Positions 9,279 to 18,717 of a stretch of 64,000 bases of DNA are shown here, in pieces. Source of the DNA: Ignatzschineria indica (GTDB lineage: Bacteria; Pseudomonadota; Gammaproteobacteria; Cardiobacteriales; Wohlfahrtiimonadaceae); assembly GCF_003121925.1 (NCBI RefSeq), contig NZ_QEWR01000004.1:1-64000 (forward strand), written 5' to 3'. A program made the translations under genes and the position numbers. The first letter of the stretch is position 1; every line of letters begins with the position of its first letter. A model generated the notes under the pieces. The model did no database searches, was not told the origin of the DNA, and was given only the letters and a program-made list of their open reading frames with translations.

Positions 9279-11465
9279 CTAAACCTTAAAGAGCGCTTTG
9301 AGATAAGAGGGAAGCGTTCGAAGTAGTAATGTTAGTTGTTGTAATAGTAGGGATGAGGCAAGATCTGTCTGATCTTGATTTTGTTGTTGCTCAACGATCT
9401 CCCTCTTCAATTGGCTATAGGTTGGCTGATCAAATTGTCGTTGTTGTAATGTTTGAATAATAAAGTTTGAAGTTTTATCTAAAAGCTGTAGGACTTGTTG
9501 ATTCTCAATGGTTGTTCGGTGAGCGCCAAGGGCGGAGAGGTATCCTAAAAAGGTATTGTTGAGGCAGAGATTGTGAAAGAGCTCTGAGAGCGCAGCTTCA
9601 TCTTTCCCTTTAGTTTCTGATAAGGAAGCAAAGAGCGCGGCTAATTCACTATCAGCCTCATTGGCTCGAGCGCGTGTTGAGAGATAACTTAAACTATCAT
9701 GTCGCTCCTGATGATATTGCTCTTGAATCTCCCTTAAGTATTCACTATTTTTTTCGGCGACTTTCTCATAGGCATGTTGAATATTATGATAGCGCCAATC
9801 TGGAAGAATGAAGCGTGCAGCAAACCAAGCAATTGCACAGCCAATAATGGTATCAATTAAGCGCTCTGGAGCAATAAATGCATAATCATTGAGGTTAAAA
9901 CTGATCAAGACCATAATCGTAATCAGGGCTGTTGTAAAGGAGTAGCCTAGAGCACTCAAGCTAAAAAAGAGTGTGCTACTTGCAATGACAATTAGGACCT
10001 GCAATGACGTTGAGGGTGAAAACTGAAGAAAAAGTAGTGTGAATAAGACACCAATAAAGGTGCCGGAGAGCCGTTTTAAGATACGACTTTTGGTGACAAT
10101 TACATTAGGCTGGCAGACAAAAATAGCTGTTAAGACAATCCAATAGATGCGATTGGTGACAGGACCATTCCCGAGTAGATGGGTATTAGCGAGATTAATT
10201 CCCCAGATTATGAGGTAACCTACCCCCATGACAAAGCCCATTCTGACGGCATGACGAAAAATTTCTGACTCTTTAGTTAAATGGGCATTGATAGTTTGAT
10301 AGATATTGAGAAGTGAGTCTTTCAGAGATGCTATTTTGCTGCTCTTCTTCGTGGGAAGTAGCGCTTTAATCTCCCTTTGAAAAAGCTCTGAATCTGTTAA
10401 ACCGCTCTCCATCTTAAGAAGGAGAGTATTGATCTGTTTGAGGTTATGAAGGATATTTTCGATCGAGATAATAATTTCAAGCGATGCGGCATGATCTTTT
10501 TTGAGTCTTAATGTGGTCTCTTCAAGACGGCTCGTGATGCGTGAGAGATATTGTGGATAGAGATACTCTTTTTTATGAAGTAGAGCTTCGGCCACCTTTT
10601 GAGCCGCATTGCCTTGCTGCATCATGACACGCTGATAGCGAAAGAGCAGATCACTATAGAGAAACTCTTTATGCAGGATCTCATATTCTACATGGATAGA
10701 TGATGCGCGCTCGTAGATCGCTTGTGCTACAAGGTAGTAATTGAGAAGTTCTGAATAGGGCTGATTAGATTGCTCATTCTGTAATCTTCGTATTAAAGCA
10801 CCCTTAATACTATTGAGGCGCGTTGTTAATGTTTTGCCGGCAATAGAGAGTTTTAATTTGAGTTTTTGAATGCTTTCCCCCTCATCAGGATCGAAGAAAC
10901 GTGCTTTAAGCTCTAAAAAGTGAGCAAGATCTCGATAGGCCTCACCTAATGATTCTGTGATAGGGCGAGCGGGCCAGATAATATGAAAAAGTAGGGAAAT
11001 AAGATGATACCAGAGTGCGCCAGTTAGCAGTGTTAATGGTTGAATATACCAAGCTCGATCTGGTTCCAGAGTGAGCATAGCATAGACCATTAAGACTAAA
11101 GTTCCAAAGGCGGTTGTTGCGTAACGCTCTCCTAATGCGCCTAACATAATCAAGGCGCTTGTTCCTAAAGTACAGAGGAGAAGAAAGAGTGGTGGGTAGG
11201 GAAAGAAGAGCTCGACGGTTGTAGCTACCAGAAAGAAGATGAGCAGAATTAAGCCAATATTTTTAATTCTGCCTTTAATATGGTCATCCAGATCAGAGAG
11301 TGCTGCCGCTACAGCGCCTAAGATAGGGGCGAGTTGAAGATCGCCGGTCAGTGCCATAGGGATCAGTACAACGCCCACCATAATGATCAATATTTTGAGA
11401 CTATAGAGAAGATAATTATTATAAAAAGGAGCCATAATTTTTGTGAGCGCTAACATTCTATTCAT
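9279..11465 (-). CDS. yccS: YccS/YhfK-family inner-membrane protein (FUSC-like)
   Basis: This 728-residue protein has two blocks of membrane helices (about residues 20-160 and 395-550), each followed by a soluble, charged helical region. That duplicated layout and length are those of the YccS/YhfK family, related to aromatic acid exporter/fusaric acid resistance proteins. E. coli YccS is 720 residues and its transport function is not established. The start MNRML has a weak TGGAG-like site. It follows the 5-formyl-THF cyclo-ligase gene by 103 bp and precedes ppnN by 133 bp, so a loose operon is possible. Family assignment is good; substrate unknown. Confidence 0.85.
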   Translation of the reverse strand: MNRMLALTKIMAPFYNNYLLYSLKILIIMVGVVLIPMALTGDLQLAPILGAVAAALSDLDDHIKGRIKNIGLILLIFFLVATTVELFFPYPPLFLLLCTLGTSALIMLGALGERYATTAFGTLVLMVYAMLTLEPDRAWYIQPLTLLTGALWYHLISLLFHIIWPARPITESLGEAYRDLAHFLELKARFFDPDEGESIQKLKLKLSIAGKTLTTRLNSIKGALIRRLQNEQSNQPYSELLNYYLVAQAIYERASSIHVEYEILHKEFLYSDLLFRYQRVMMQQGNAAQKVAEALLHKKEYLYPQYLSRITSRLEETTLRLKKDHAASLEIIISIENILHNLKQINTLLLKMESGLTDSELFQREIKALLPTKKSSKIASLKDSLLNIYQTINAHLTKESEIFRHAVRMGFVMGVGYLIIWGINLANTHLLGNGPVTNRIYWIVLTAIFVCQPNVIVTKSRILKRLSGTFIGVLFTLLFLQFSPSTSLQVLIVIASSTLFFSLSALGYSFTTALITIMVLISFNLNDYAFIAPERLIDTIIGCAIAWFAARFILPDWRYHNIQHAYEKVAEKNSEYLREIQEQYHQERHDSLSYLSTRARANEADSELAALFASLSETKGKDEAALSELFHNLCLNNTFLGYLSALGAHRTTIENQQVLQLLDKTSNFIIQTLQQRQFDQPTYSQLKREIVEQQQNQDQTDLASSLLLQQLTLLLRTLPSYLKALFKV

Positions 11466-11568
11466 CTCATAATCTCCATAGCGAGGGGAAGTGGCTATTT
11501 TACCACTCTATTGTCCGGTCGTGTCTTTCATCTCTCTTCTTTCAGCCTTTTACTCCTGCTCTTCTGTC

Positions 11569-12177
11569 TTAGAAACGGATCAGCTCTTTGGGGTAGAGAT
11601 AGTAATCGAGAGGCATATCCCCTGAGTAACTATCCAATATCTTTTCAATAGGTGGGAAGAAGCCGACTCCAATCTTAATAAGATGGGGATAGGTTTTAAA
11701 AAATTGATCATAAAAACCGCCCCCATAACCGACGCGATGTCCCTTTATGTCACAAGCTAAAAGAGGGGTAATAACTGTTGTAATAGAGCTGATCTCTTCC
11801 TCGGTTAAGGGGCTATAATCCTCAGTCGGCTCAGGAATACCCCAACGACTAGTTTTTAGTTTAGTTTCTGCTGTTAATGGGATATGTTCAAGCGCTCCTT
11901 GTCTGACTCTTGGAACGGCAACTCTAATATTGTAGTGCCAAAGGTGTGGGAGTAGAGGACGCAGATCGACCTCTCTTTGAGCTTCTATCGGCAGGAAGAG
12001 ATGGAGATGCATTGCTGAGGGTTGCTCTCTTTTTAGATCGATTAAGTAGCTCAAAAGTTGCCGGCAAATCTCTTGCGAATATTGCCGATATTGATCATCT
12101 GAAAGAGCTCTTCTTGCATTGCTGAAATAATCTCTCAGTTCTGCTTTCTCTGCGCTGCGGGGAGGATCGATCTGCAT
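11569..12177 (-). CDS. ygfA: 5-formyltetrahydrofolate cyclo-ligase
   Basis: This 202-residue enzyme converts 5-formyl-THF to 5,10-methenyl-THF with ATP, recovering a storage or inhibitory folate. The C-terminal glycine-rich signature CDIKGHRVGYGGGFYDQF (about residues 149-166) is diagnostic, and N-terminal basic residues near RRAL fit the ATP site. Length matches the family. In many gammaproteobacteria this gene lies beside the 6S RNA gene ssrS; here its upstream neighbour is ssb, and a 6S RNA gene is found elsewhere at 34.6 kb. Its leader contains an 11-bp tandem array. Confidence 0.93.
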   Translation of the reverse strand: MQIDPPRSAEKAELRDYFSNARRALSDDQYRQYSQEICRQLLSYLIDLKREQPSAMHLHLFLPIEAQREVDLRPLLPHLWHYNIRVAVPRVRQGALEHIPLTAETKLKTSRWGIPEPTEDYSPLTEEEISSITTVITPLLACDIKGHRVGYGGGFYDQFFKTYPHLIKIGVGFFPPIEKILDSYSGDMPLDYYLYPKELIRF

Positions 12178-12204
12178 GATAGGTTGCTCCTTTTAAGACT
12201 TAGG

Positions 12205-12237
12205 AAGAATCTAGAAAGAATCTAGAAAGAATCTAGA
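12205..12237. repeat. 11-bp tandem array, 3 copies
   Basis: Three perfect copies of AAGAATCTAGA lie at 12205-12215, 12216-12226 and 12227-12237, in the leader of the cyclo-ligase gene. Confidence 0.95.
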
Positions 12238-12282
12238 AAGGGGAGGATAAGAGAGATGATAAAGTAGATAAGAAAGGACAAG

Positions 12283-12314
12283 AAAAAGCCTAGCATATGA
12301 GGGCTAGGCTGTTT
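12283..12314 (-). terminator. Rho-independent terminator of ssb
   Basis: An 8-bp GC-rich stem (12287-12294 with 12303-12310) is followed on the minus strand by five T. It lies 42 bp after the ssb stop. Confidence 0.85.
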
Positions 12315-12351
12315 AAAGCTTATTATTGCATTACTTATTTTTCGGTCTCGC

Positions 12352-12921
12352 CTAGAATGGGATATCATCATCGAAGTCATCAAAGTCAGCCATTCCACTT
12401 TCTTGCTGTTTAGGCTGATTAAATCCTTGATTCTGTCCTTGATTTTGGCTCTGATTATAGCCTTGGTTTTGTTGTGGACGAGGTGCTTGTTGTGATCCGC
12501 CATAAGAATCTTGTTGCGGTGCTTGATTAAAGTCTTGGTAACCAGAAGATGCGGCAGGACCTCCAAAGTTATTGCCACCGCCACCACCACCGCCTAACAT
12601 CTGTAGCTCATTTGCATTGATGTCGGTAGAGTAGCGCTCAATACCATTTTTATCGGTATATTTATTAGTCCGAAGAGAACCCTCTACATAGACTTGGCTT
12701 CCTTTTTTAAGATATTGCCCAGCAATTTCTGCTAAGCGACCGAAAAAGACAACGCGGTGCCATTCGGTGCGCTCTTGCTGTTGTCCAGTATTACGATCTT
12801 TCCAACTCTCTGATGTTGCAACAGAGATGGTGGTAACAGCGCTACCTGCAGCAGTGTAACGAACATCAGGGTCATTACCGAGACGACCAACAAGAATAAC
12901 TTTATTAATTCCACGAGACAT
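12352..12921 (-). CDS. ssb: Single-stranded DNA-binding protein
   Basis: This 189-residue protein has an N-terminal OB fold (about residues 1-110, starting [20 protein letters not shown]), a Gly/Gln/Asn-rich disordered linker with a run of seven glycines, and the conserved acidic tip DDFDDDIPF that recruits replication and repair partners. It binds ssDNA as a tetramer. Length agrees with E. coli SSB (178). No LexA box of the CTG-N10-CAG type was seen upstream, although ssb is often SOS-controlled in enterics. It is monocistronic: its own terminator follows and a 227-bp spacer with phased TTTGATA elements precedes it. Confidence 0.97.
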   Translation of the reverse strand: MSRGINKVILVGRLGNDPDVRYTAAGSAVTTISVATSESWKDRNTGQQQERTEWHRVVFFGRLAEIAGQYLKKGSQVYVEGSLRTNKYTDKNGIERYSTDINANELQMLGGGGGGGNNFGGPAASSGYQDFNQAPQQDSYGGSQQAPRPQQNQGYNQSQNQGQNQGFNQPKQQESGMADFDDFDDDIPF

Positions 12922-13051
12922 AGTAAAAACCTTAAATCATGTAATGAGTATAAATAGTATTGCTACACTATACGCTATTTGTGCGTTATTTTAAATTTAT
13001 TGGATGACAATGAATATGATTAGATCATCAACTATTATCAGAGTGTAATGA

Positions 13052-13087
13052 TTTGATAACAGTTTGATAATATTTTGATATTTGATA
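13052..13087. repeat. Four TTTGATA elements upstream of ssb, helically phased
   Basis: TTTGATA occurs at 13052, 13063, 13074 and 13081, so the first three are exactly 11 bp apart. They lie about 130-165 bp upstream of the ssb start. They may be a binding array, an AT-rich upstream element or another member of the short tandem arrays of this window. Confidence 0.7.
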
Positions 13088-13148
13088 AGAATCCCCTCTT
13101 ATAATCGATATCGTTTGTCAGCGATAAGCGTAGTAGAGAGAAGATTAA

Positions 13149-13895
13149 TTAGGGTCTAACCTCAATAAAGGGGATTCTCTGTTCATCGAGGTTCCGCTTT
13201 GTCTGTGCTAAATCTCTCGGGCTAAATGGACCAATTTGAACGCGGTAAACTGTTTTCCCATTAACGGTGACTTTATTGACCGTTGGCGTATACCCCATCG
13301 ACTCCAACTGTGACTTATGAATATTTGCTTCAAAAGTAGAGGAGAAGCTGCCGGTTTGTAGCTTTTTCTGAATGCCTTGATCGCGATCTGGCTCAGGAGC
13401 AACATATTCGGAGACAGAGAGTAACTCAAGCGCTAACTCATTTTTGATCTCTTTATCCACCGATTCATATCCGGAGGGTTGGCTGATCAATTCAAATTTA
13501 AGAGGCTTTTTCTCCTCTTTGGGGATCATCGGCACTTCACTAAGGTTGCGCCCGCCAATAGTCTCTTCTCCTGCCATATGGAAGGAGCGATTAGCGAGTT
13601 GCTCATAGAAAGAGAACTCCGATTCTGGAATCTGAATCTCTTCAGGAGAGAAGGGCTTTTGCTTCTCAAGCTCCCGCGCTAATGCTCGCTCTTCTTGTGC
13701 GATGCGTCGCGCCTCTTTCTCTGCTGCTTTTTTTTCTGCATGATGGGCAAAAAAGAGGGAGATCGCGATCACTGCAGCAACAATGATCACATAGACAATG
13801 AACTCCCCTCGAGTGGGAGTTCTACGGAAGAAGCGGAGAAAAGATTTAACTCTTCTCCATTGTCCTTTTATCTGTACTTGATCTATTTTTGGCAT
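13149..13895 (-). CDS. SPOR-domain membrane protein, FtsN-like
   Basis: This 248-residue protein has a short basic cytoplasmic segment with RRTPTRGEF, one membrane helix (about residues 34-50), a charged helical stretch rich in Glu, Lys and Arg, a linker, and a C-terminal SPOR domain (about 175-246) ending in VQIGPFSPRDLAQ. SPOR domains bind denuded glycan at the septum, and FtsN has this exact layout. It lies immediately downstream of argS, where SPOR-domain ftsN-like genes are commonly found in gammaproteobacteria. The FtsN essential-domain motif is not clear to me, so only the family is asserted. The ribosome site is weak. Confidence 0.8.
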   Translation of the reverse strand: MPKIDQVQIKGQWRRVKSFLRFFRRTPTRGEFIVYVIIVAAVIAISLFFAHHAEKKAAEKEARRIAQEERALARELEKQKPFSPEEIQIPESEFSFYEQLANRSFHMAGEETIGGRNLSEVPMIPKEEKKPLKFELISQPSGYESVDKEIKNELALELLSVSEYVAPEPDRDQGIQKKLQTGSFSSTFEANIHKSQLESMGYTPTVNKVTVNGKTVYRVQIGPFSPRDLAQTKRNLDEQRIPFIEVRP

Positions 13896-13948
13896 ACTTT
13901 GCGCATCACTTAGGATTGAAGTTACAACGTTATATTACATCTTTATTA

Positions 13949-15667
13949 TTACATCTTTGTTGGTGCCGAGAGACCTAATAGTGTTAATCCATTTGCAAGA
14001 ACTTGTTTCGCAGCCATCAAGAGATAGAGCTTGGCATCTTGTAGCCCTTTTTCTGACTCATTATCAGTTAAGATACGAATGGCATTTCCAGATTCATCTT
14101 TTGCATTGTAATAGCTATGAACATCTGCCGCGAGCTCTTGGAGATAATTTGCGATCAGATGAGGTGCTCGATTTCTACCGGCAGTTGCAACCATCTCTCC
14201 AAAGCTAGAAAGGGTACGCATTAAGCGATATTCAGCGGTAGCTGTTAGTAGAGAGAGATGTTTTGCCGCAAATTCTGCATCAAAATTGTGATCGCGCTTC
14301 TCTCTTTCTGCCAAGATTGAGCAGATACGAGCATGTGCATATTGAATATAGTAGACCGGATTATCGCTCGACTGAGAGAGCGCAAGATCGATATCAAATT
14401 GAAGTTGAGAATCAGGATTACGTGCCGCTAAGAAGTAGCGCGTTGCATCTTTTCCGACCTCATCGATCAGATCACGTAATGTGACGTAAGATCCAGCACG
14501 TTTGGAGATTTTTACCTCTTTGCCATCTCTCAATACCATCACCATTTGGTGAAGGATATATTCCGGCCATCCTTGAGGAATACCGATATCAAGTGCTTGA
14601 AGCCCCGCTCTTACACGGGAGATTGTGCCGTGATGATCTGCGCCTTGTTCATTAATGACAAAGCGAAAGCCACGTTCCCATTTTTTCTCATGGTAAGCAA
14701 CATCAGGGACAAAATAGGTATATCCACCCTCTTTTTTACGCATAACGCGATCTTTATCATCGCCATATTCTGTTGTCTTTAACCAGAGCGCGCCCTCTTC
14801 CTCATAAGTGACCCCTTTCTCAATTAATCGCTCAACAACGCGATCAACAGAGCCATCTTTATAGAGAGAGGACTCTAGGTAGTAGACATCGAAATTGATG
14901 TCGAACGCTTTAAGGTCTAGATCTTGCTCCCGGCGAAGATAGGCAACGGCAAAGTTACGGATATTCTCTAGATCTTCAGGATCACCCGATGCCGTGATTT
15001 CGCGATCATCCGCTGCAACGCTCTCTTTTGCTAGATAGCTCTTTGCGATATCGATAATATATTCCCCGCGATAACCATCTTCAGGCCAGCCCTTATCTTC
15101 AGGGGTTTTACCATCAATGCGCGCTTTGACTGAAGCGGCAAGATTATCGATCTGAGCGCCGGCATCGTTGTAGTAAAATTCACGCGTAACATCGAAGCCA
15201 TTTGCCTCAAGTAAGCGGGCGATAGAGTCGCCTACTGCCGCTCCCCGACCATGGCCGACATGGAGGGGGCCTGTGGGATTTGCAGAAACAAATTCAATCT
15301 GTACTTTTTCCCGATCGCCACTCTCGTTGTGCCCATATTGAGCTCTTTTGGTAAGAACATTTTGTAGCTCGTGATGGTAGACATCGGGTTTGAAGGTAAA
15401 GTTAAGAAAGCCAGGACCTGCGATCTCAATCTTTTCAATTTCAGGCTGCTCTCCGATTGCATCGACTATTTTTTCAGCTAATGCACGAGGATTGCTCTTA
15501 AAGGCGCGAGCAGACATCATTGCAATATTACTTGCAAAGTCACCATGGCTAAGATCGCGAGTTCTCTCAACGCTCTTATCAGCGAGTGCGAGATCGATCT
15601 CGACCTGCTCATTTTCTGCAACCTGTTGAAGGGCCTGTTTAATAATGCGGATAGGAATCTGTTTCAT
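13949..15667 (-). CDS. argS: Arginyl-tRNA synthetase
   Basis: This 572-residue class I synthetase charges tRNA-Arg. It has the N-terminal Arg-S domain (about residues 1-85), a HIGH-type motif HVGH at 136-139, a KMSK-like KISKRAG, and the C-terminal DALR anticodon-binding domain with conserved helices up to GLSAPTKM. Length is that of E. coli ArgS (577). The SPOR-domain gene follows 53 bp downstream on the same strand, suggesting co-transcription. It is separated from proQ by a 177-bp spacer. Confidence 0.97.
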   Translation of the reverse strand: MKQIPIRIIKQALQQVAENEQVEIDLALADKSVERTRDLSHGDFASNIAMMSARAFKSNPRALAEKIVDAIGEQPEIEKIEIAGPGFLNFTFKPDVYHHELQNVLTKRAQYGHNESGDREKVQIEFVSANPTGPLHVGHGRGAAVGDSIARLLEANGFDVTREFYYNDAGAQIDNLAASVKARIDGKTPEDKGWPEDGYRGEYIIDIAKSYLAKESVAADDREITASGDPEDLENIRNFAVAYLRREQDLDLKAFDINFDVYYLESSLYKDGSVDRVVERLIEKGVTYEEEGALWLKTTEYGDDKDRVMRKKEGGYTYFVPDVAYHEKKWERGFRFVINEQGADHHGTISRVRAGLQALDIGIPQGWPEYILHQMVMVLRDGKEVKISKRAGSYVTLRDLIDEVGKDATRYFLAARNPDSQLQFDIDLALSQSSDNPVYYIQYAHARICSILAEREKRDHNFDAEFAAKHLSLLTATAEYRLMRTLSSFGEMVATAGRNRAPHLIANYLQELAADVHSYYNAKDESGNAIRILTDNESEKGLQDAKLYLLMAAKQVLANGLTLLGLSAPTKM

Positions 15668-15844
15668 ACGTTATTTTACGTTTACTCTATTAAAATAGAC
15701 ACGAGAGATAGATACGAGAGAAAAAAGAGAGAGTAGTCATTAGTCCTTCGATCTTGAGTACATATCATATTGATAGGATATGTAATCAATAGAATCGTGA
15801 TGAATCTAATACTACTCTTGAATACTACTCTTGCAATCTTCGTG

Positions 15845-16429
15845 TTATTGATTGAATTTATTGAGGAGTGATTGCATCTTCTCGTCGAGCGTCTGCTGAG
15901 GTGCTTTTTCAACCGCCTTTTTGGGAGCTGAAGCATGTGGTTTGGCCGCTCTGGGCTTACGGTTTTTAGGTGCTTTTTGCGCCTGTTTTTCAGCTCGTTT
16001 TTTGGCTCTTTCAGGGTTTTTCTTGGCAAGAAGCGCTTGAATTTTTTCAACGTTCTCTTTAGCAAGAGCACGATGTTCATCATCAATTGCTTCTGCTTCT
16101 GTACCATCAAGATTCGTTCTATGAGGTGCATGGACAACTGCTTGTTGATAACGAAGCTGCTTGGTATACCAAGAGAGAGCAGAGCGAAGATTAACCGCAC
16201 TAAAACCCCATTCAGTGACGATCGGAATGAGTTGCTTGTGAATACCGATCGCTAATGCTACAGGACGACCATCCTTGGGCTTAGGAAAGATATTCGGAAA
16301 CTCTTCTGATAACTTCTGGAGAAGCTGTTGTGAGATTTCGATACGTTTTTGACGAGCTTCTTGCGGCGAGAGGTGAACCTCTTCTTGTGGAGCCGATGCT
16401 TCTAGTTGTGTATTATTTTCGTTTGACAT
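15845..16429 (-). CDS. proQ: ProQ/FinO-family RNA chaperone
   Basis: This 194-residue protein has a FinO/ProQ RNA-binding domain (about residues 25-125; FPKPKDGRPVALAIGIHKQL and LRSALSWYTKQLRYQQAV are typical) followed by a Lys/Ala/Pro-rich basic tail that ends LDEKMQSLLNKF. ProQ binds structured sRNAs and mRNA 3' ends. The E. coli protein has a further C-terminal Tudor-like domain that is not evident here, so this is a domain plus tail version. An in-frame TTG three codons upstream was rejected in favour of ATG 16429. It is divergent from surA. Confidence 0.9.
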   Translation of the reverse strand: MSNENNTQLEASAPQEEVHLSPQEARQKRIEISQQLLQKLSEEFPNIFPKPKDGRPVALAIGIHKQLIPIVTEWGFSAVNLRSALSWYTKQLRYQQAVVHAPHRTNLDGTEAEAIDDEHRALAKENVEKIQALLAKKNPERAKKRAEKQAQKAPKNRKPRAAKPHASAPKKAVEKAPQQTLDEKMQSLLNKFNQ

Positions 16430-16599
16430 TATTTCCAAAACCTAGATCTATAAAATTTTTGCTAAGGCTAATTTTATTATATCTTAGCGATAATTGCATT
16501 AAGGTGGTAAAATTCTTCTGTTTACACAAGTGTTGAGATGACTCTTTAGAGAGGCAATAGATCGATATAACTCATTGAATTTTTCAGAAGTGAGCCTTT

Positions 16600-17592
16600 A
16601 TGAAACTGCGTATTTTATCTTTGATAGCTTTATTGTTTATATCCCTTCCAAGTGCGATGGCGCGTCTTGGAACCGTTGATGGTATCGCGATAGTGATCAA
16701 CAATGACATTATCACATTATCTGATTGGCAGCGGGAATTAGATCTTGCAAAGCAAGAGATGGCCTATCTGCCACCGAATCAAAGAATGAGTGGAACAGAG
16801 CTCGAAGATCATGTTGCTCGTGTCTTAATTACGAGCAAATTTCAGGATCAATTTGCAAAACAACTCGGACTTTATGTTCAAAATAATGAAGTTGATGCCG
16901 CAATTATGGATATTGCCGCGCGAAATGGTACAGATGTTGCAACCTTAAAAGAGTATATTGCTTATCAAGGAATGGACTTTAATCAGTATCGTGAAAATAT
17001 TCGTGGGCAGATGTTGGCCTCTCGGTTACAAAATCAGGTTATCCAAGGGGTCAATATTACAGAAAAAGAGCTCGATCTCTATATGAAGACAGCGGAATTT
17101 AAGCGTCTTAAAGAGGAGATGATGCGTGCGGATGTGCCTCAACATAAAGTGAGTCATATTTTAGTTGCTGTGAATAAAGATAAGTCGGAAGAGAAAGCGT
17201 TACAGGAAGCGAATCGTCTTAGAGATCGTATTATCTCTGGAGATGGGACATTTGAAGATATCGCTCGTGCAAATTCACAAGATCCCTTCTCTGCAGCGCA
17301 AGATGGTGATTTAGGTTGGGTGGGTGTTGGGCAATTAGCACCTACTTTTGAGAAGACAATGATGACGCTTCCGATTGGTGAAATTAGTCAACCTGTAAGA
17401 ACGCCATATGGTTACCACCTTATTAAGGTAGAAGAGCGTCGTAAAGGTTTCCAAGATGATGAGACCATTCGTAATGTTGCGCGTGAATTCTATTTCCGTA
17501 AGAAAGCGGGCGATACTTTTGATGAGTGGCTCAATAGAATGTTGTCGGATGTCCATATTGAGAAGCATGTGGGAACGCCAACAAAGCAATAG
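16600..17592 (+). CDS. surA: Periplasmic chaperone / peptidyl-prolyl isomerase SurA (single parvulin domain)
   Basis: A signal peptide (residues 1-21, ending SAMA) is followed by the SurA N-terminal chaperone domain, which opens LGTVDGIAIVINNDIITLSD, one parvulin PPIase domain (about 180-285, VSHILVAV to YGYHLIKVEERR) and a short C-terminal helix. SurA escorts unfolded outer-membrane proteins through the periplasm. At 330 residues it is about 100 shorter than E. coli SurA, because only one of the two parvulin domains is present. The rsmA gene follows, as in the classic lptD-surA-pdxA-rsmA order, but lptD and pdxA are not here. Confidence 0.9.
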   Translation: MKLRILSLIALLFISLPSAMARLGTVDGIAIVINNDIITLSDWQRELDLAKQEMAYLPPNQRMSGTELEDHVARVLITSKFQDQFAKQLGLYVQNNEVDAAIMDIAARNGTDVATLKEYIAYQGMDFNQYRENIRGQMLASRLQNQVIQGVNITEKELDLYMKTAEFKRLKEEMMRADVPQHKVSHILVAVNKDKSEEKALQEANRLRDRIISGDGTFEDIARANSQDPFSAAQDGDLGWVGVGQLAPTFEKTMMTLPIGEISQPVRTPYGYHLIKVEERRKGFQDDETIRNVAREFYFRKKAGDTFDEWLNRMLSDVHIEKHVGTPTKQ

Positions 17593-17598
17593 ACAAAA

Positions 17599-17634
17599 AT
17601 CATAAAAAAGATCATAAAAAAGATCATAAGAGAG
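17599..17634. repeat. 12-bp tandem array, 3 copies
   Basis: ATCATAAAAAAG is repeated at 17599-17610 and 17611-17622, with a variant at 17623-17634, directly after the surA stop and running into its terminator. Confidence 0.9.
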
Positions 17635-17673
17635 AGCTCCGATAATCCAGAGAAGGGTAGCGGAGCTCTTTTT
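17633..17673 (+). terminator. Rho-independent terminator of surA
   Basis: A perfect 9-bp stem (17633-17641 with 17661-17669, AGAGCTCCG and its complement) closes a 19-nt loop and is followed by six T. Confidence 0.85.
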
Positions 17674-17888
17674 TATAGTCAGAATAGGGATAACCCTTTA
17701 AAATAGAGCGAGAGAGTAGGATACAATAGGAGAGGCAAGGGGCGAGTAAGGGCGCTATTTGTTTTGTAAAATCTTCTTTTTTAAATTGTAAGAATCGTAA
17801 GCGCTCTCAGCTTTGGTAAGTATTATAAAAGTTAACATCATGCTCAAGATTGAGATTGATAGTAGAGATAAAATAAAGGTTATAAGAG

Positions 17889-18671
17889 ATGAATAAACCA
17901 CAACACAAAGCCCGGAAACGATTTGGCCAAAACTTTTTGGTAGATGAGAGCATTATCTTTCAAATTGTAGATGCCATCATGCCACTGCCTGGCGACAGAG
18001 TGGTTGAGATAGGGCCTGGTCTTGGTGCGATGACGCGTCCACTTCTTGCCGCCGCAAAAGAGATGACCGTGATTGAGCTAGATCGTGATCTCATCGCTTA
18101 TTTAGAGTCATTACGAGGTTTGACGGTTATTAACCAAGATGTGTTGCAGGTTGATTTAGCTCAGTTGTGTGACGAAGGAAAGAAACTTCGTGTTGTTGGA
18201 AATCTTCCCTATAACATCTCAACACCTATTATCTTTCATCTACTTGCCCATGTTGAGTTGATCGAAGATATGCACTTTATGCTTCAAAAAGAGGTGATTG
18301 ACCGCATGGCGGCTCAGCCGGGAGAATCAGCATTTGGCCGGCTCTCTATAATGGTACAACGTTATTGTGAGGTCGTCCCACTTTTGGAGATCCCACCTCA
18401 TGCATTTGATCCTGCACCGAAGGTGATGAGTCAATTTGTACGATTGATTCCTTATCAGGGAAATCCTTACGGCATTAAGAGTGATGCGCTCTTTTTTGAT
18501 GTAGTAAAGGCTGCTTTTGCCATGAAAAGAAAGATGTTACGAAATAACTTAAAAGGATTGATGAGTGAGGCAGAGATTGAAGCACTCGATATTGATCCCA
18601 AAATTCGGGCAGAAAATTTAGAGATCGAAGATTTTGTCCGTTTAAGTAACTATTTAGCTGAACGAAGTTAG
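17889..18671 (+). CDS. rsmA: 16S rRNA (adenine1518-N6/adenine1519-N6)-dimethyltransferase
   Basis: This 260-residue SAM-dependent enzyme (KsgA) dimethylates A1518 and A1519 of 16S rRNA late in 30S assembly. It shows the N-terminal GQNFLVD, SAM motif I EIGPGLGAMT (about residue 40), and motif IV NLPYNIST (about residue 110), followed by the helical C-terminal domain. Length is near the 273 of E. coli. It begins a short unit with ppx 46 bp downstream, and is separated from surA by a terminator. Confidence 0.97.
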   Translation: MNKPQHKARKRFGQNFLVDESIIFQIVDAIMPLPGDRVVEIGPGLGAMTRPLLAAAKEMTVIELDRDLIAYLESLRGLTVINQDVLQVDLAQLCDEGKKLRVVGNLPYNISTPIIFHLLAHVELIEDMHFMLQKEVIDRMAAQPGESAFGRLSIMVQRYCEVVPLLEIPPHAFDPAPKVMSQFVRLIPYQGNPYGIKSDALFFDVVKAAFAMKRKMLRNNLKGLMSEAEIEALDIDPKIRAENLEIEDFVRLSNYLAERS

Positions 18672-18717
18672 AGGATAGCGCTCTAAAATATATCGCTAAT
18701 GGATTAATGGAGTAGGC

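Noticed and set aside
12222-12590. A 122-codon minus-strand frame inside ssb
   Set aside because: It is an out-of-frame reading of the Gln/Asn/Gly-rich SSB linker and crosses the ssb terminator.
12922-13148. LexA/SOS box upstream of ssb
   Set aside because: No CTGT-N8-ACAG-type sequence could be found in the 227-bp spacer, so no SOS site is claimed.
15682-16200. A 172-codon minus-strand frame overlapping proQ
   Set aside because: It overlaps the ProQ gene in another frame and is basic low-complexity; ProQ has the recognised domain.
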